DNA from: Trachelipus rathkii
Lineage: Eukaryota > Arthropoda > Malacostraca > Isopoda > Trachelipodidae
Assembly: GCA_015478945.1 (NCBI GenBank)
Contig: JABUQX010065372.1
Coordinates: 1-15,000 of the forward strand
Direction: 5' to 3'
DNA length: 15,000 bases
Shown here: one piece after another, positions 1 to 10,574 of the stretch
Position numbering within the stretch: position 1 is the stretch's first letter
How the letters are laid out: the number at the start of each line of letters is the position of its first letter
Position numbers and translations under genes: made by a program
The notes under the pieces: generated by a model
What the model saw: the letters and a program-made list of their open reading frames with translations, nothing else
Databases searched by the model: none
Told to the model about the DNA's origin: nothing

Positions 1-300
1 TATATATATATATATTTAACTCTCTATATATATTCTATATAATATATGTCAATAACTTATATTCGTCTCTGTAGTATAATCTATATATATATATATATCT
101 ATTACATATATATATTTATTATATCATATATCAAAAACTACATATATATATATATTATCTATTAATATTATCTCTCTATATAATATATACATCCGTCTTA
201 TGGGTATTAACTTATTATATACTATCTATACTTAAACTCCTATAAATTATCTGAGCTATAATCTATATTAATAGTTATTCTAACTTAATAATCATCTATC
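1..300. repeat. Degenerate (TA)n simple-repeat tract
   Basis: Runs of alternating T and A are broken by TCTA, TATC and TTAA steps. The tract grades into unique sequence near 300. It has no coding content on either strand. Confidence 0.85.
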
Positions 301-974
301 TAGTCATTTTAAACTGTCTTAAAACATTAAGATTCTTGTTTCGAGCCTCATGTGGCAATAGTTAATTACTTTCTAGTATCCCCTCCATCCGTACTGCCAA
401 TTGTCAAAAGTTTTAATAATAAAACATCTATGTGTGGAGTGTTGGCCCACCGGGATACATTAAACTCAAGGCTAGATAAGTCCGCAATGACTATATCGAA
501 CTAAGTGATGTCTGTTTATATTTGCGCAAACATACATATGAACATGGAAGCTAAGAACAGTCACTTTAATCGGAGCTCCCTCAACAGACAAGTAATTATA
601 GCAAAGTTAAAAAGAGGTATGGTCATCGATACTCCACATTTTATGTCATATGCAAAGTCTCAACTTTATTGGCGTATATTATTTAACCCATAGATATTAT
701 CAGAACTCGCAGTACTTTTACAGAGAGAGAGTCTATATATCAATGAAACAATGGAAATTTATGGAAAATGAGTTATTCCTGGTAATTGAATGTCCTCATT
801 CTTTGTATAAAGTTTAATAGCAATATAATTTCCTCCTTCCTCTTATTCAATATGAAAGTTACTATCTATTGATAATCTATATCTGTGTTGTTCATCAGTT
901 GACTCCTTTCATCTTTGATTACTACTGATCTCTCAATAGATAAAATTAGATGAGAAGAGGATTAATATTATTAA
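301..974. other. Unique AT-rich spacer, no supported gene
   Basis: This stretch is of mixed composition, unlike the flanking repeats. It holds one open frame, 505-693 plus, of 62 codons starting with two methionines. I recognise no motif in it, and a frame of that length is not unusual by chance. There is a short CT-rich patch near 826-846. The end of this stretch may contain earlier, unrecognisable parts of the transposase remnant that begins at 975. Confidence 0.5.
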
Positions 975-1142
975 ATAATAGAGTTAATTAGATCTAAACC
1001 AACTTCATCAAATGCAAATGTTGAAAGGGTTTTTATGAGGCTTCAGAATTAGTTGAAAAGGAACATTAAGAAATAAAACATACGTTATCAGGAAACATGG
1101 GAAATTGAATGTTTTTTATTTATTGTATATAAATATTTTCCT
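975..1142 (+). pseudogene. hAT-like transposase C-terminal remnant (tentative)
   Basis: In the frame that opens after the TAA at 972, the codons from 996 read KPTSSNANVERVFMRLQN, followed by a TAG at 1050, then LKRNIKK and a TAA at 1074. After that come NIRYQETWE and a hydrophobic run ending at a TAA. hAT-superfamily transposases end in a dimerisation domain with a core of the form P-x-S-x-A-x-VER-[VL]-F-S, then a basic KxRNRL-like stretch and a leucine-rich end. The order and spacing here agree with that core. Only about 55 codons are visible, with two in-frame stops. The zinc finger and the RNase H-like catalytic part cannot be found upstream. This is a dead fragment if the match is right, and chance resemblance is possible in so short a stretch. 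Confidence 0.37.
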
Positions 1143-1173
1143 TAACTGATACATTCAGTATGACTTTTAATAG

Positions 1174-1508
1174 ATCTCTCTCTACTCTCTTCTATCTCTC
1201 TCTTCTTATTATCTTTCTTGGTCTTACTCTCTAATTACTCTCTCTCTCACTCTCTCTCTCTTTCTCTCGCTCTCGTCCTTCTCTTTATCTATTATCTATA
1301 TCTCAGCGTTCCTCTTTTCTCTCTTTCCTCTTCATTTTCTCTTCTCTCTCTTCTCTCTCATCTTCTCTCATTCGAATCTCCGCCATTCCCATCACGTCTA
1401 TCTTTTTACACTTCATCATCTTTCTCTCTTATCTTCTTTTTTATAATCTTCTTCTCTTTATTTTTCATTTTACTGTTTATCTTCTCTCTCTCTCTCTTCT
1501 CTCTCTAT
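1174..1508 (+). repeat. Degenerate (TC)n microsatellite
   Basis: The plus strand is almost pure T and C, in TCTC and CTTCTC units with occasional A or G. It merges into (TA)n at about 1505. A 129-codon open frame crosses it (1218-1607) but encodes only Ser/Leu/Phe low-complexity sequence, as expected when a TC repeat is translated. It is not a gene. Confidence 0.85.
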
Positions 1509-1690
1509 AAATATATAAATATTAAATATTATTATATATTATATTTATGTTTTATATATATATCTCTTTATATATTAATATATCATATTTATATATATAC
1601 TATATAATTATTATTTATATGTATACTATCTATATATATCTTATATATCCTATATATATATCATTATAACTATATCTAATTATGCACTTA
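1506..1690. repeat. Degenerate (TA)n tract
   Basis: Alternating TATA, TTATAT and TATC units directly continue the preceding TC tract. This makes a compound TC/TA microsatellite. Confidence 0.8.
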
Positions 1691-2390
1691 TTATTTATTA
1701 AATATAAAACTTTCAACCTTAATTATATTACATATCTATATTAAATTTCGTTACATTTCATACATCAAAATGTTTTCAAACAATTATTCTAAAAGCAATT
1801 ATTTCATATTGATATGGTTAATTTTGAGATTTTTTTTTTTTTTATTATGCGTTTTTTTTTTTTTTTTTTTTTTTTTGTTTGTAAAATAATAATATATATA
1901 ATCTATACACCTTTTTTTCAGAGATTAGTAGTTTATATATCTATACATATTAATCCTCCTCTTAATTTTACTTTGAGTTTTAATGTTTCCTTGATTTTCA
2001 AAAATACATTAATATATTTTATACTCATTTAACATCTTTCATACGAAAATTTGTGTAGTTTGTGTTATTTCTACATGCAAATATTAAGTGATTATTTATA
2101 AATATGTTATTTAGACACATGTTATAACGATGTAATTTCCTCATGTATTGTTTTTTGCTTTAAAATCTATTAATCCTTTAATCTCTTTTTAAATTTAGCA
2201 AAATAATGATACTAATTCATAGATTTCTTAATGCAGCCATTAAAAATACTCTTTATTCAATAAAAAACAAAACATACAAAAAAAACAATTGGTTTTAATT
2301 TTGTTCTTTTATTTAATATTAATCTCCATATGGTTTTTGGTTTTTTTGTAAAAACAGTGAGTTTATTTTTCTCATATACTGACTATACCT
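1691..2390. other. AT-rich spacer, no gene seen
   Basis: This is non-repetitive AT-rich DNA apart from the poly(T) tract listed separately. Stops are frequent in all frames. The open frame 1814-2032 exists only because it runs through poly(T) as polyphenylalanine. Confidence 0.55.
1830..1876 (-). repeat. Split poly(T) tract, T14 and T25
   Basis: Fourteen T (1830-1843) are separated from twenty-five T (1852-1876) by ATTATGCG. Read on the minus strand this is a long poly(A). That could be the tail of a retroelement whose body would lie at higher coordinates (above 1877). No recognisable element body was found there, so a simple homopolymer is equally likely. Confidence 0.6.
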
Positions 2391-3400
2391 ATACCTTTAT
2401 ATGTCTCCACCTATTTCCTCTTAGTCCTCACTACCTAATAACCTCTTCATATCATTTCTTCTCCTTTCTAATTTATTTACACATTCGTCTTTAACTCTCT
2501 TGTGTGTGACTTCTCTAATCATACATTTTTCTTCCGGTTCTCCCGCCGGTCGTTCCAACACACTCCGCCAACAACACATCGCTAATCTACCCAGACTCTC
2601 CGAATATCATACTCATCCTTTCTACAAATGACCAATACCATTCTCAACATTACTTTCATTTATTCTCTCATGTTTACCCCTTTCTTCACACCAACACATA
2701 AACTCTTTGAATTACGCGTTCATTATCCTCCATTATCACATTCTCTTCTCACACCTATAATAGTACACATCCACCCCTAAGATTGTCCTTCTGAATACAT
2801 TGTACATAATTATAATTTAATACTTCTTAAATATACTTAATTCAGACCATAGTCTCACTAACTTATTACTACATCTATAAATAGGTAACACATAACCCTC
2901 ATTAAGATTCTACTCTATATCATAGCACACTCATAGACTCTAGTCCCCATTTGACATATTCACGACAACGATTTAATAATTGCACCAGCCACTTCCTGCA
3001 TTCACTTAATCTTCATCTCTATCTACACTCTGCTAACATCATACCCGTTCCCTTTACTCATCCCAATCACATCACTTAATTCCTTAGCTATACTAATATT
3101 TTTAAACTCACATACACTTAATTCCAACGTCATTGGCATACTATCATCTAGCCATAACTTCACCAATTGAAAGTTAGTATATAATAACATCCTCAGTCAA
3201 ACCATAATCATCTTTATACTTACTATCTACTCTGCTATATAATATCAACGTTTACTTTCACCCATCCTTTTAACTACACCTATATATATTCATCTGTTAC
3301 CTATATATCTTCTTCTACCTACCTAATCCTTCACTCATTCCAAACTCATCTCAGATTCGCCAGTAACTATTTATATCGTTTATTCAAAACGCAAATCATT
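2391..3400 (+). other. G-depleted A/C/T-rich segment
   Basis: For about 1 kb the plus strand is composed mainly of A, C and T. Individual 60-base lines hold only one to seven G but usually far more C. It is not a simple tandem repeat, and it has no long open frame and no recognisable protein. The region may be an eroded (TC)n/(TAC)n-derived stretch or a processive strand-asymmetric artefact. Confidence 0.65.
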
Positions 3401-3410
3401 CCACATATAA

Positions 3411-5220
3411 GTATTAATATATATAATTTTCTATATATATATATATAAATATTCTTTATCTTTACTATATTACATTATCATATATATAATTATTTAATTA
3501 TATATATTATTTATTTTAATTATTATGATATATATATATAATTATTTCTATAATATATTATATATTATATTATATTATTTATTATATATTATATATTATA
3601 TATATATTTATTATCTTATTTATTATTTTTTTATTATAATTATATCATTATTCTATATTATATATATTATTATCATCTATTAATATATATAATATTTAAA
3701 TCTTATATTATATTACATATATATTATATATATATCATTATTATTAATATATTAACTTATATATTACTATTATTATATATATTAATATATAAGTGAATGT
3801 ATTTTTATTTGATATATATATATATATCTGATATATTCATCTTTTAATCATATATTTATATTACTTTATCTATTATATTTATATATGTGAAACTCTTAAT
3901 TATAATTATATTTTTTTCTAGTTTTATCTTTATATATTACTTTAATTATATTTTTCTATCCTTGTTATGGTATTATACTTATTATAATATGTTGGATATA
4001 TTATATTTTATTAATATTTTTATATATTATATTATAATTATATATTAATATATATATATATATATTGAGAGATCACGGGTTAACCTATTTCTAATATAGT
4101 ACGGTAGATATATATATTTCCTTATCCTATATCTATATTAGTCATATTAATATAATATATAATTCTATATAATTCGCAATATATATATTAATATATATAT
4201 ATATATATTAATATATATATAGTATAATTAATATATATTATATATTATTAATAATATATATCATAGTATATGATTGAATATATATATATTATATTAAGTA
4301 TATATATAGTAATCATAATAGTAATTCTATTATAGATATATTATTATATATAGTATTATTATATTATACTATTATTTATATACTATAATATTATATATAT
4401 ATATATATATATTTAAATATATATATATATATTATATTATTATGTAATATATTAATATATATATTATAATATTATTATAGTTATATATATAATATAGTAT
4501 ATAATATATATATATAATTATATATTATATTATAATGACTTCGGTACTTTACCGGGTATAGTAATTATTAGGGTATGAGCCTGACTCGTACGCAGACTCA
4601 TCTAAGGGATGATGAAGTATACTAGCCTTATCCTATTGAGTGGATCGATTGCAGAGATGTTAGCGCGGTGTAGTGTGCGGCTCTCTCTATATATTTATAC
4701 TTTATAATATACTAGTATAGTATATGACTTGATTAATATATATATATATATAATATATTATAAATTAATATATATATATATTGATATTATTATAATATAT
4801 AATATTATAATATATATATATATTATATATTATTATATATATATAGTATATTAATTTACATATTATTATTATATATATATATATAAATATTGTATACTAT
4901 TATTATTATATATATATATATATATATATAGATATTATAATCTATATATATATTAATTAATATATATAATATATATTATATGTTATAACTAATCTATATT
5001 TATATATATTTATATATATATCTATTAATTAGTATTATTTATTATATTAAATTTTATATATTATACTATTTATATATATTACTTTAATTTTATATACATT
5101 ATTTTTATTATAATTATATATTTTATAGTAATATTATTATATTTAATTAATTGCCTATTAATATTAATTAATATATTATTTTATATATTACTATAAAATA
5201 TTCTATATATATAAGATATA
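3411..5220. repeat. 1.8-kb degenerate (TA)n block
   Basis: The block is nearly all A and T, dominated by TATATA, TTATTA and TTAATA units. It is interrupted by a small unique patch near 4066-4110 and a larger one at 4536-4690. There is no coding content. Long TA tracts like this are prone to cruciform formation, length instability and misassembly. Confidence 0.9.
4536..4690. other. Unique GC-containing island inside the (TA)n block
   Basis: About 155 bases of balanced composition, with several CpG, sit abruptly between two TA tracts. Neither strand gives an open frame of note. I could not fold it into a tRNA or recognise a known small RNA. Confidence 0.6.
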
Positions 5221-5820
5221 TTAAAATTAAAACTTGACGTTGAACTATTATATAAGTTTTTATATCATCAAATCCATTTTATTTCTTGCCTCCATGAGGG
5301 TGCATGTTTGAGTACTCACCTTAATCTATTTAATAATTCCTGGAAGTATGTGAATTGAATTCATTAACAAAAACTTTAACAGTTAAACGGGGATGTTTGG
5401 GGGGTGAGGGGGTGAGGCAAAAGGGTCGTAAGTAACAAATATGTTGTAAATATATTGAGTTCCGTCGTACGAGAGAGATCAAATGTAAGTAATGTTATCT
5501 TCCACATTTATTACATTTTATTTACAGACTTTTCACCTATTATTCAACTCACTAATACTGCAGATTGATTGAGCTAGTAGTACTAAATGCAGTCATTTAC
5601 TTGCAGTTAATATTAGTTGCATTAAAATAATATATACATTACGAACAACGTGAAATGTTCACTCGTGGCACATAGTGTATATACAATATAGTAGTTTAAG
5701 AAACGAGCGTCAGATCTGATGGTTTGTGGGTCTGGTATATATTTTAGTTTAAAACTACGTAAAAAGTTTAAAGGGGTCATCCTAATATTATTATCTAACA
5801 ATTTTTAATCTCTAAACAGC
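5221..5820. other. Unique AT-rich spacer
   Basis: Non-repetitive DNA with stops in all frames and no recognisable protein. Its only notable element is the G-rich cluster listed separately. Confidence 0.5.
5389..5425 (+). other. Candidate G-quadruplex motif
   Basis: Four G-runs of 4, 6, 5 and 3 are separated by 6, 3 and 10 bases (with an extra GG inside the last spacer). This meets the general pattern of a G-quadruplex on the plus strand, although one loop is long. It stands out because the surrounding kilobase is AT-rich with very few G-runs. Confidence 0.5.
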
Positions 5821-6320
5821 TCCATTAATAATAATTAATAATAATTAATTAAGGTAATAATAATTAATATATATTAATAATTAATATTATGATGAATGTA
5901 AGTTCTATCAAATTAATCAATTAATTATTTAATATGAGAATAAATGAATAATTAATCCATTTATAAACTATCGATATCATAAAAATAATCAATAAATTTA
6001 TAATAATAGGATATATAGATAGTCCAAATGAAAATAATGAATATCATTCTACCATCACATACATAGGACTTAATATATGCTAATCATAGTAATAGAGTTG
6101 ATGTGCAAGTGATTTCGATTATTAATTACAGTGGCATTACCTAAACATTTATTTGTATCCTCAGTTATTTATTCTTATTATTATTCATTATAATTATTAA
6201 TTATATTCATTCATTTATATATATCATTAGACTGTATGTGATTTTTACTCTTACTCACTTATGATTTTTATTCATTTCTTAATTTCTTATTTATATTTAT
6301 TTATTAATATTACTTATATT
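5821..6320. repeat. TTAATA/TAATAA-rich low-complexity stretch
   Basis: Imperfect TAATAA and TTAATTA units dominate 5821-5960 and fade into general AT-rich sequence with TTATTA runs up to about 6320. No gene is visible. Confidence 0.6.
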
Positions 6321-7545
6321 CTTTATATTACTACGGAATTGGTTTTTTATCAATTGAGTGGGACCCCACGCCTTTCCTTTTATTAAAGTTAGGTTACTTG
6401 CTATATCGTCCTGTATTTTAAGATATAATAATTCCATTTAATATACAATTACATATTTATATTTTTTCAGTAACTCATTGATCCCTTATATTTCACAGTC
6501 TATATATACACTCTCTATTAATGACATGCAATACTTTTTTTCGAGCACTCATTAGTATACGTTAGTGCATAGAACGCGCTCTATTTTTATACTACTTTAG
6601 CTTGCTCACCTACCTACCTCACCCCCAATACCAGTAGGGTCACCTCCCCATATTTTCTCATGGCGTGGGTGGGTTAATTGCCATACTCCACCGTCAGTAT
6701 AACTTGGCACTTGTACCTCTCCGATACTACATTTCTATTCTATAGGCTTTGGCCTTTTGACCGCCGCACTTGGTCATTAGCTCACTTATTTGAGTGAGTT
6801 CTTATATAATATAGTATAATATACATATACCCTAACGTCTTGCGTAATTTTTCCCTTTTCAATGCGTAGGGTGCCGCGTCTCTTCTACGCATATCTGATA
6901 TCTGTGACCACGCCCCCGCTTTGATCCGGATTATATATATATATTATTTGTCTCTTTAGTGTCGGAAGATTTTATTGTGGTCCATCCGTTCCGATCTTTT
7001 AAATTGGTATCGTACGGTTAGCTGCCGCTTGTCATAAACGCCTTGGTGTGTGTCATTTATACTTTTTTTTCCGGACTAATCAGTATACTACTTCCACTAG
7101 TCCCTGTTACCATTAATGGCAATAATATTTCCTATTTATCACTTCTACCACTGTATTCATATAGTCCGTACACAATCTACTTAGGACTAGCATTAGCACT
7201 TTCAGAGCCACCTCCCCTACACACTTTTTCACTCTATTTCTTCCGCATTTTGTTCTTCCAGACGCATACCTTTTCTGATTCCTCACCTGGTCAATCTGTG
7301 GGTGCTGAGCAGAGTTTCCTCTAAATGCGCTTCTGAGACTCTGTTCTTCCCGCGGTCGCCCCCCACCTCGTATACCCACCCCGGCTTCCCTCACCTCTTT
7401 CCCGGTTTCCTTCGCCCTGGCCACTCCGAAGTGGTTTTTGCACGGCCCGCCCGCCACAGCGCTCCACACGAGAATTGCGATACCGCACAGTCACTGAGGA
7501 TATCACTTTGCACATTATCACGATTCTGGTTCTGTGCGCTCTGAC
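6321..7545. other. Mixed-composition spacer, no supported gene
   Basis: GC content rises here, with plus-strand C/T excess and scattered CpG, most strongly at 7320-7480. Overlapping open frames exist on both strands (7043-7324 plus, 7113-7469 minus, 7321-7581 minus). None has a recognisable motif, and none is clearly favoured over its antisense partner, so I do not call a gene. It lies downstream of the minus-strand pseudogene that ends at 7550. Confidence 0.5.
6862..6892. repeat. Inverted repeat, 8-bp perfect stem
   Basis: ATGCGTAG (6862-6869) and CTACGCAT (6885-6892) are exact reverse complements around a 15-base GC-rich loop. They may be chance or the footprint of a small element. No T-run follows that would suggest a terminator. 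Confidence 0.35.
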
Positions 7546-7549
7546 GTTA

Positions 7550-8639
7550 AATATAATGTAACACACAATTTCGAACTGCAAGAAGCTCTAACAATTTCCC
7601 TTTGCAGTCGTCACAGGTGTAATGTCGAACCTTCTCACAGGTATACAGTCTGCCGAAATCGATCACCCTCTCGTGCTCAGATTTCAGTTTCGGTCTAACA
7701 TATCCACAATTTATGTTCTCACATTTTTTCGTTTTTCTGAGGTCCATTTCTGTGTCTATAAAATCACATATATAATTATGCACTATCGATGTGTTGTAGT
7801 CTCTCGTTTTTTGGTGCAATAGCTTATCGCGCATAACTATGCGTAAAATGCTTACACCAAACGTAAGAAGTTTCCTAAATTCTGTAAGGTTGCTATTTCT
7901 CCTGCTTGCCCGAATTTAAGCACGTCCTTACGAAAAAATGTAAATCATCATCACATGGGTAATTTGGTATCCTTAAATTTGAAGAAAATTTTAGGTAATA
8001 TTTGCAATGTTTTCTTTCATTCAATTAATATCTAGCCTTAAATACTAATTTATCCAATGCGATAACTCCTATTCACAATAGTCTTTGATTCAATTATTTA
8101 TCATTGTAATAGTAAACAATTTTTTTTAATTCTGTATTTGTTTATTATCCAAAACCGTACCTTGTCTTCCCATTCATAATCATGCTTGACTATTCTCAAT
8201 TGTTTCTTGGTTAACACATCATAAGTAACCTTTAATTGCAGAAATCTGTAGGTCGTTCTTATGCAAGAAATATATGCGTGCTAAAACTGGGTAAGCATTT
8301 CTTATCTCGATGCGTAAGGCACTAAAATTTCAAATACAATCGAAAATCGGTTTAAGCTACAGTGATGGGCAATACGATAACCCAAAATATTATACTCATT
8401 CGTATAAAACATTTATTACGAAACTAAATTTTTTTTTTTAACTTCGATAGCTTCCGTTACATTCTTTACCGTTTACCTTGGAATATATTAACATTTCACC
8501 ATTAAAGTTATCAATATTTAATTTTTGTTTCTGTATGTAATAAATATCGTATCATATGAGCAAAACCATTATAATGAATAAATATTAACTTATTCGTGAA
8601 TATAGTCCGTGTAAAATTAAAATTATTTTCCTGCAATAA
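7550..8639 (-). pseudogene. Broken protein-coding gene of unknown family
   Basis: Read from high to low coordinates, the minus strand gives a chain of open segments that hand over from frame to frame: 8639-8514 (42 codons), 8551-8441 (37), 8412-8305 (36), 8280-8104 (59), 8024-7896 (43) and 7915-7550 (122). The 36- and 59-codon pieces share one frame and are separated only by two stops. The encoded residues are varied and not low-complexity, for example YEWEDKVRFWIINKY in the 59-codon piece and DDDLHFFVRTCL in the 43-codon piece. The last piece, with an internal ATG at 7834, is rich in Cys and His. Counted from that Met, Cys sits at residues 38, 43, 66, 74, 77 and 90, including a CDDC pair, which suggests a metal-binding end. 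I recognise no family. A transposon or endogenous-virus origin is possible but unproven. Chance chaining of AT-rich frames is the main alternative, although a 122-codon run is long for this composition. Confidence 0.4.
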
Positions 8640-9652
8640 TTAATCTATTATATTATCTTAGTGTCTTGACCAGCGAGTTCACTTATTATCCGGCGAGTCG
8701 CAACCGCGCTAACCTATATACTTAGTGTATATACTCGAGTTACCTGTATTATACTCTATCCACTTCAACCTTTTTTTATCTACTCCCTTTCTTATGTTTT
8801 CTAATACTGTATTTATCCCGCACGTATACACTTTTCTTTGTACTACATTTTTTTGGCTATTATTTTATTCCCTAACCGGCCTCTCTGCCTGGAGGTATAT
8901 TTCGCCTATGTAGGCCTACCGATAGTATTATATTTTATATGCCCTTTCCTGGTTTAGTCTGGCCTAGAGTCGTTATTTTTATTTGTTCTTTTGACCGGCT
9001 TTTTATTCTCCACTAATACTAGTCTATCATAGGCCCTATTTATTATTACTTACTCACTCTTATCTAATATATCCATATCTATTACCTATATATTATATTC
9101 ATTTATATAACTTAAATTCTGCTAACTCTTCTATTATCTACTTACTATATATACTTATCTATTTATATATATATCGTTATATTTTATATTATATATCATA
9201 GTACACATCTGTAGTTCATAACTATGATATTCTTTCTACTACTTAACTAATAATCCATTCAGTATCTCTATCTATATGGCTATACTTATATCATATATGT
9301 ATGCTATTTGACAATTAGTTATTACTCTATTATTGGTTCAGCCGCGAGAGCGTTATTTTTATATTTTTATTTATTTTTTTGTTTTACTTTTTATTTTTAC
9401 TTCTACGCCTTTCCTCATTTTTTCTAGTTGTCTTGTTGCCGGCGTTCCCCTGTCACCTCTAGCTACAATGCCTCTCGTTCACTTATTTTGTCACTCTACA
9501 TTATACCTTGTGTCATCTACCCATTTTCCCAGCAATAGTGACTCTTTTGGCAAGGAGCGATGTTGTATTCGCATCTATGAATATTATGCATTTGATTTTA
9601 AATTCGTCAAAAAAGATTCACTATATCTCACTGCTCGCATTTAATATTATAG
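8640..9652. other. AT-rich, T/C-leaning spacer with degenerate repeats
   Basis: The segment has plus-strand pyrimidine excess. 9041-9330 is a degenerate TA/TATC tract. An inverted repeat TATATAC/GTATATA occurs at 8715-8733. Open frames 8725-8913 and 9333-9644 (plus) are rich in Phe, Leu and Ser from T/C-rich codons and contain no recognisable domain. Confidence 0.5.
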
Positions 9653-9879
9653 CCTCCCATTACACCACAATTTGTAATTAATTTATTTCCACACCACATG
9701 TTAACTCAATTATTTTTGATAATAAATATGCCACTTATCGAGGCAATAAAAAATGATAATCGAACCAATAAAAAACGTATTATAAAGGCCAATATTGTAA
9801 CGATCATTTTTGTCTTATCCGGCAACAACTGTAATTCTTATTTACTTATACTAGATGGTATGAAAATGGGTTAAGTATT
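9653..9879. other. Short unique AT-rich stretch with open frames on both strands
   Basis: On the plus strand a 73-codon frame is open from 9653 and could start at an ATG at 9698, giving 58 residues. On the minus strand the overlapping DNA reads NDRYNIGLYNTFFIGSIII and continues CLDKWHIYYQK. I recognise neither, and both are short enough to be chance in this composition. They are recorded for completeness. Confidence 0.3.
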
Positions 9880-10420
9880 AACCCCCTCGGTCGGAGATCG
9901 GCGCTGGCCTCGTTTGTTCGTGTGAGGATCCCAGACTATAGTCTAGTTCCGTCTTTACTGGGTCGACCGTGCGTGCTCGGCTTTGTGAGCTGTGATGGGA
10001 CGCGTCATGTGCATGGTGTTATCGAGCTTGCGCGGGGGACCGAACAGCGAGTGTTGGTGCTCTGATAGAGAGTAGCGAGTCTTAGCGATTGGGTATATTC
10101 GCTGTCGGCTGAAGGTTCGCGTATCGCGGTGACGGTGTAGGCGTGAGAGTGCGTGTGCGCGAGTGGCATAAGCGACTTTGCGAGGTGCATGGGGTGCCTG
10201 CTGCGCAGGAGTCGCTCCGGTGTAAGGTGGTGCGCCGGCTGATATGATGCAGGGCAGTGATTAGGCGCTGGAGCGTGGTAAGCGGTACTGTAGTAGATTA
10301 GATTCTTCGGAATCAGCGGGTGGTCGGGATCGCGTGTTCGACTCTGGCAGACTGTTTAGGGTACTTCACGCAGTCCCGTTCGCGCGTCGATCCCACAGGA
10401 GCTCCTCCTATAGTCGCGTT
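9880..10420. promoter_or_regulatory. CpG-dense island-like block
   Basis: By eye there are about 55 CG dinucleotides in 540 bases, roughly one per ten bases, in a window where the flanks are AT-rich. G exceeds C on the plus strand up to about 10330, after which C and T dominate. No coding frame is convincing: 10005-10190 minus and 10313-10552 minus are unrecognised. In animals such blocks can mark promoters, but I see no TATA box, initiator or adjoining gene to support that. A fragment of foreign or repeat DNA is equally possible. Confidence 0.35.
9933..9944. repeat. 12-bp perfect palindrome
   Basis: AGACTATAGTCT is its own reverse complement. Two 8-bp palindromes lie within 70 bases: GGTCGACC (9961-9968) and GACGCGTC (9999-10006). 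Function is unknown. Confidence 0.4.
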
Positions 10421-10574
10421 ATGGGTTGCATGTTTGTACAGCTCCACACTCTTGTCGTCGTCCTCCCTTTGACCCCACCTCTGAGTTACGTTCCTATTTC
10501 GCTCGCCACCTCCCGCGTCCTCCTTTCCGGTGCCTTTTCCTCTCTCTATCACGCTCCTGCTTATCTCTGCCGTC

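Noticed and set aside
505..693. 62-codon plus-strand open frame
   Set aside because: It has a start and a stop but no recognisable motif or gene context. The length is compatible with chance.
1218..1607. 129-codon plus-strand open frame
   Set aside because: It is pure Ser/Leu/Phe/Tyr low complexity from reading a TC/TA microsatellite. It has no domain and is not a gene.
3411..5220. Regularly spaced TA units resembling a repeat array such as CRISPR
   Set aside because: The units are two to six bases long with no unique spacers, so this is an ordinary microsatellite in apparently eukaryotic DNA.
7043..7544. Overlapping open frames on both strands in the GC-richer patch
   Set aside because: They compete with one another in sense and antisense, have no recognisable domain and no splice or promoter context.
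10330..10350. GTTCGACTC, resembling a tRNA T-loop box
   Set aside because: The flanking bases do not pair as a T-stem, and no acceptor, D or anticodon arm can be built around it.
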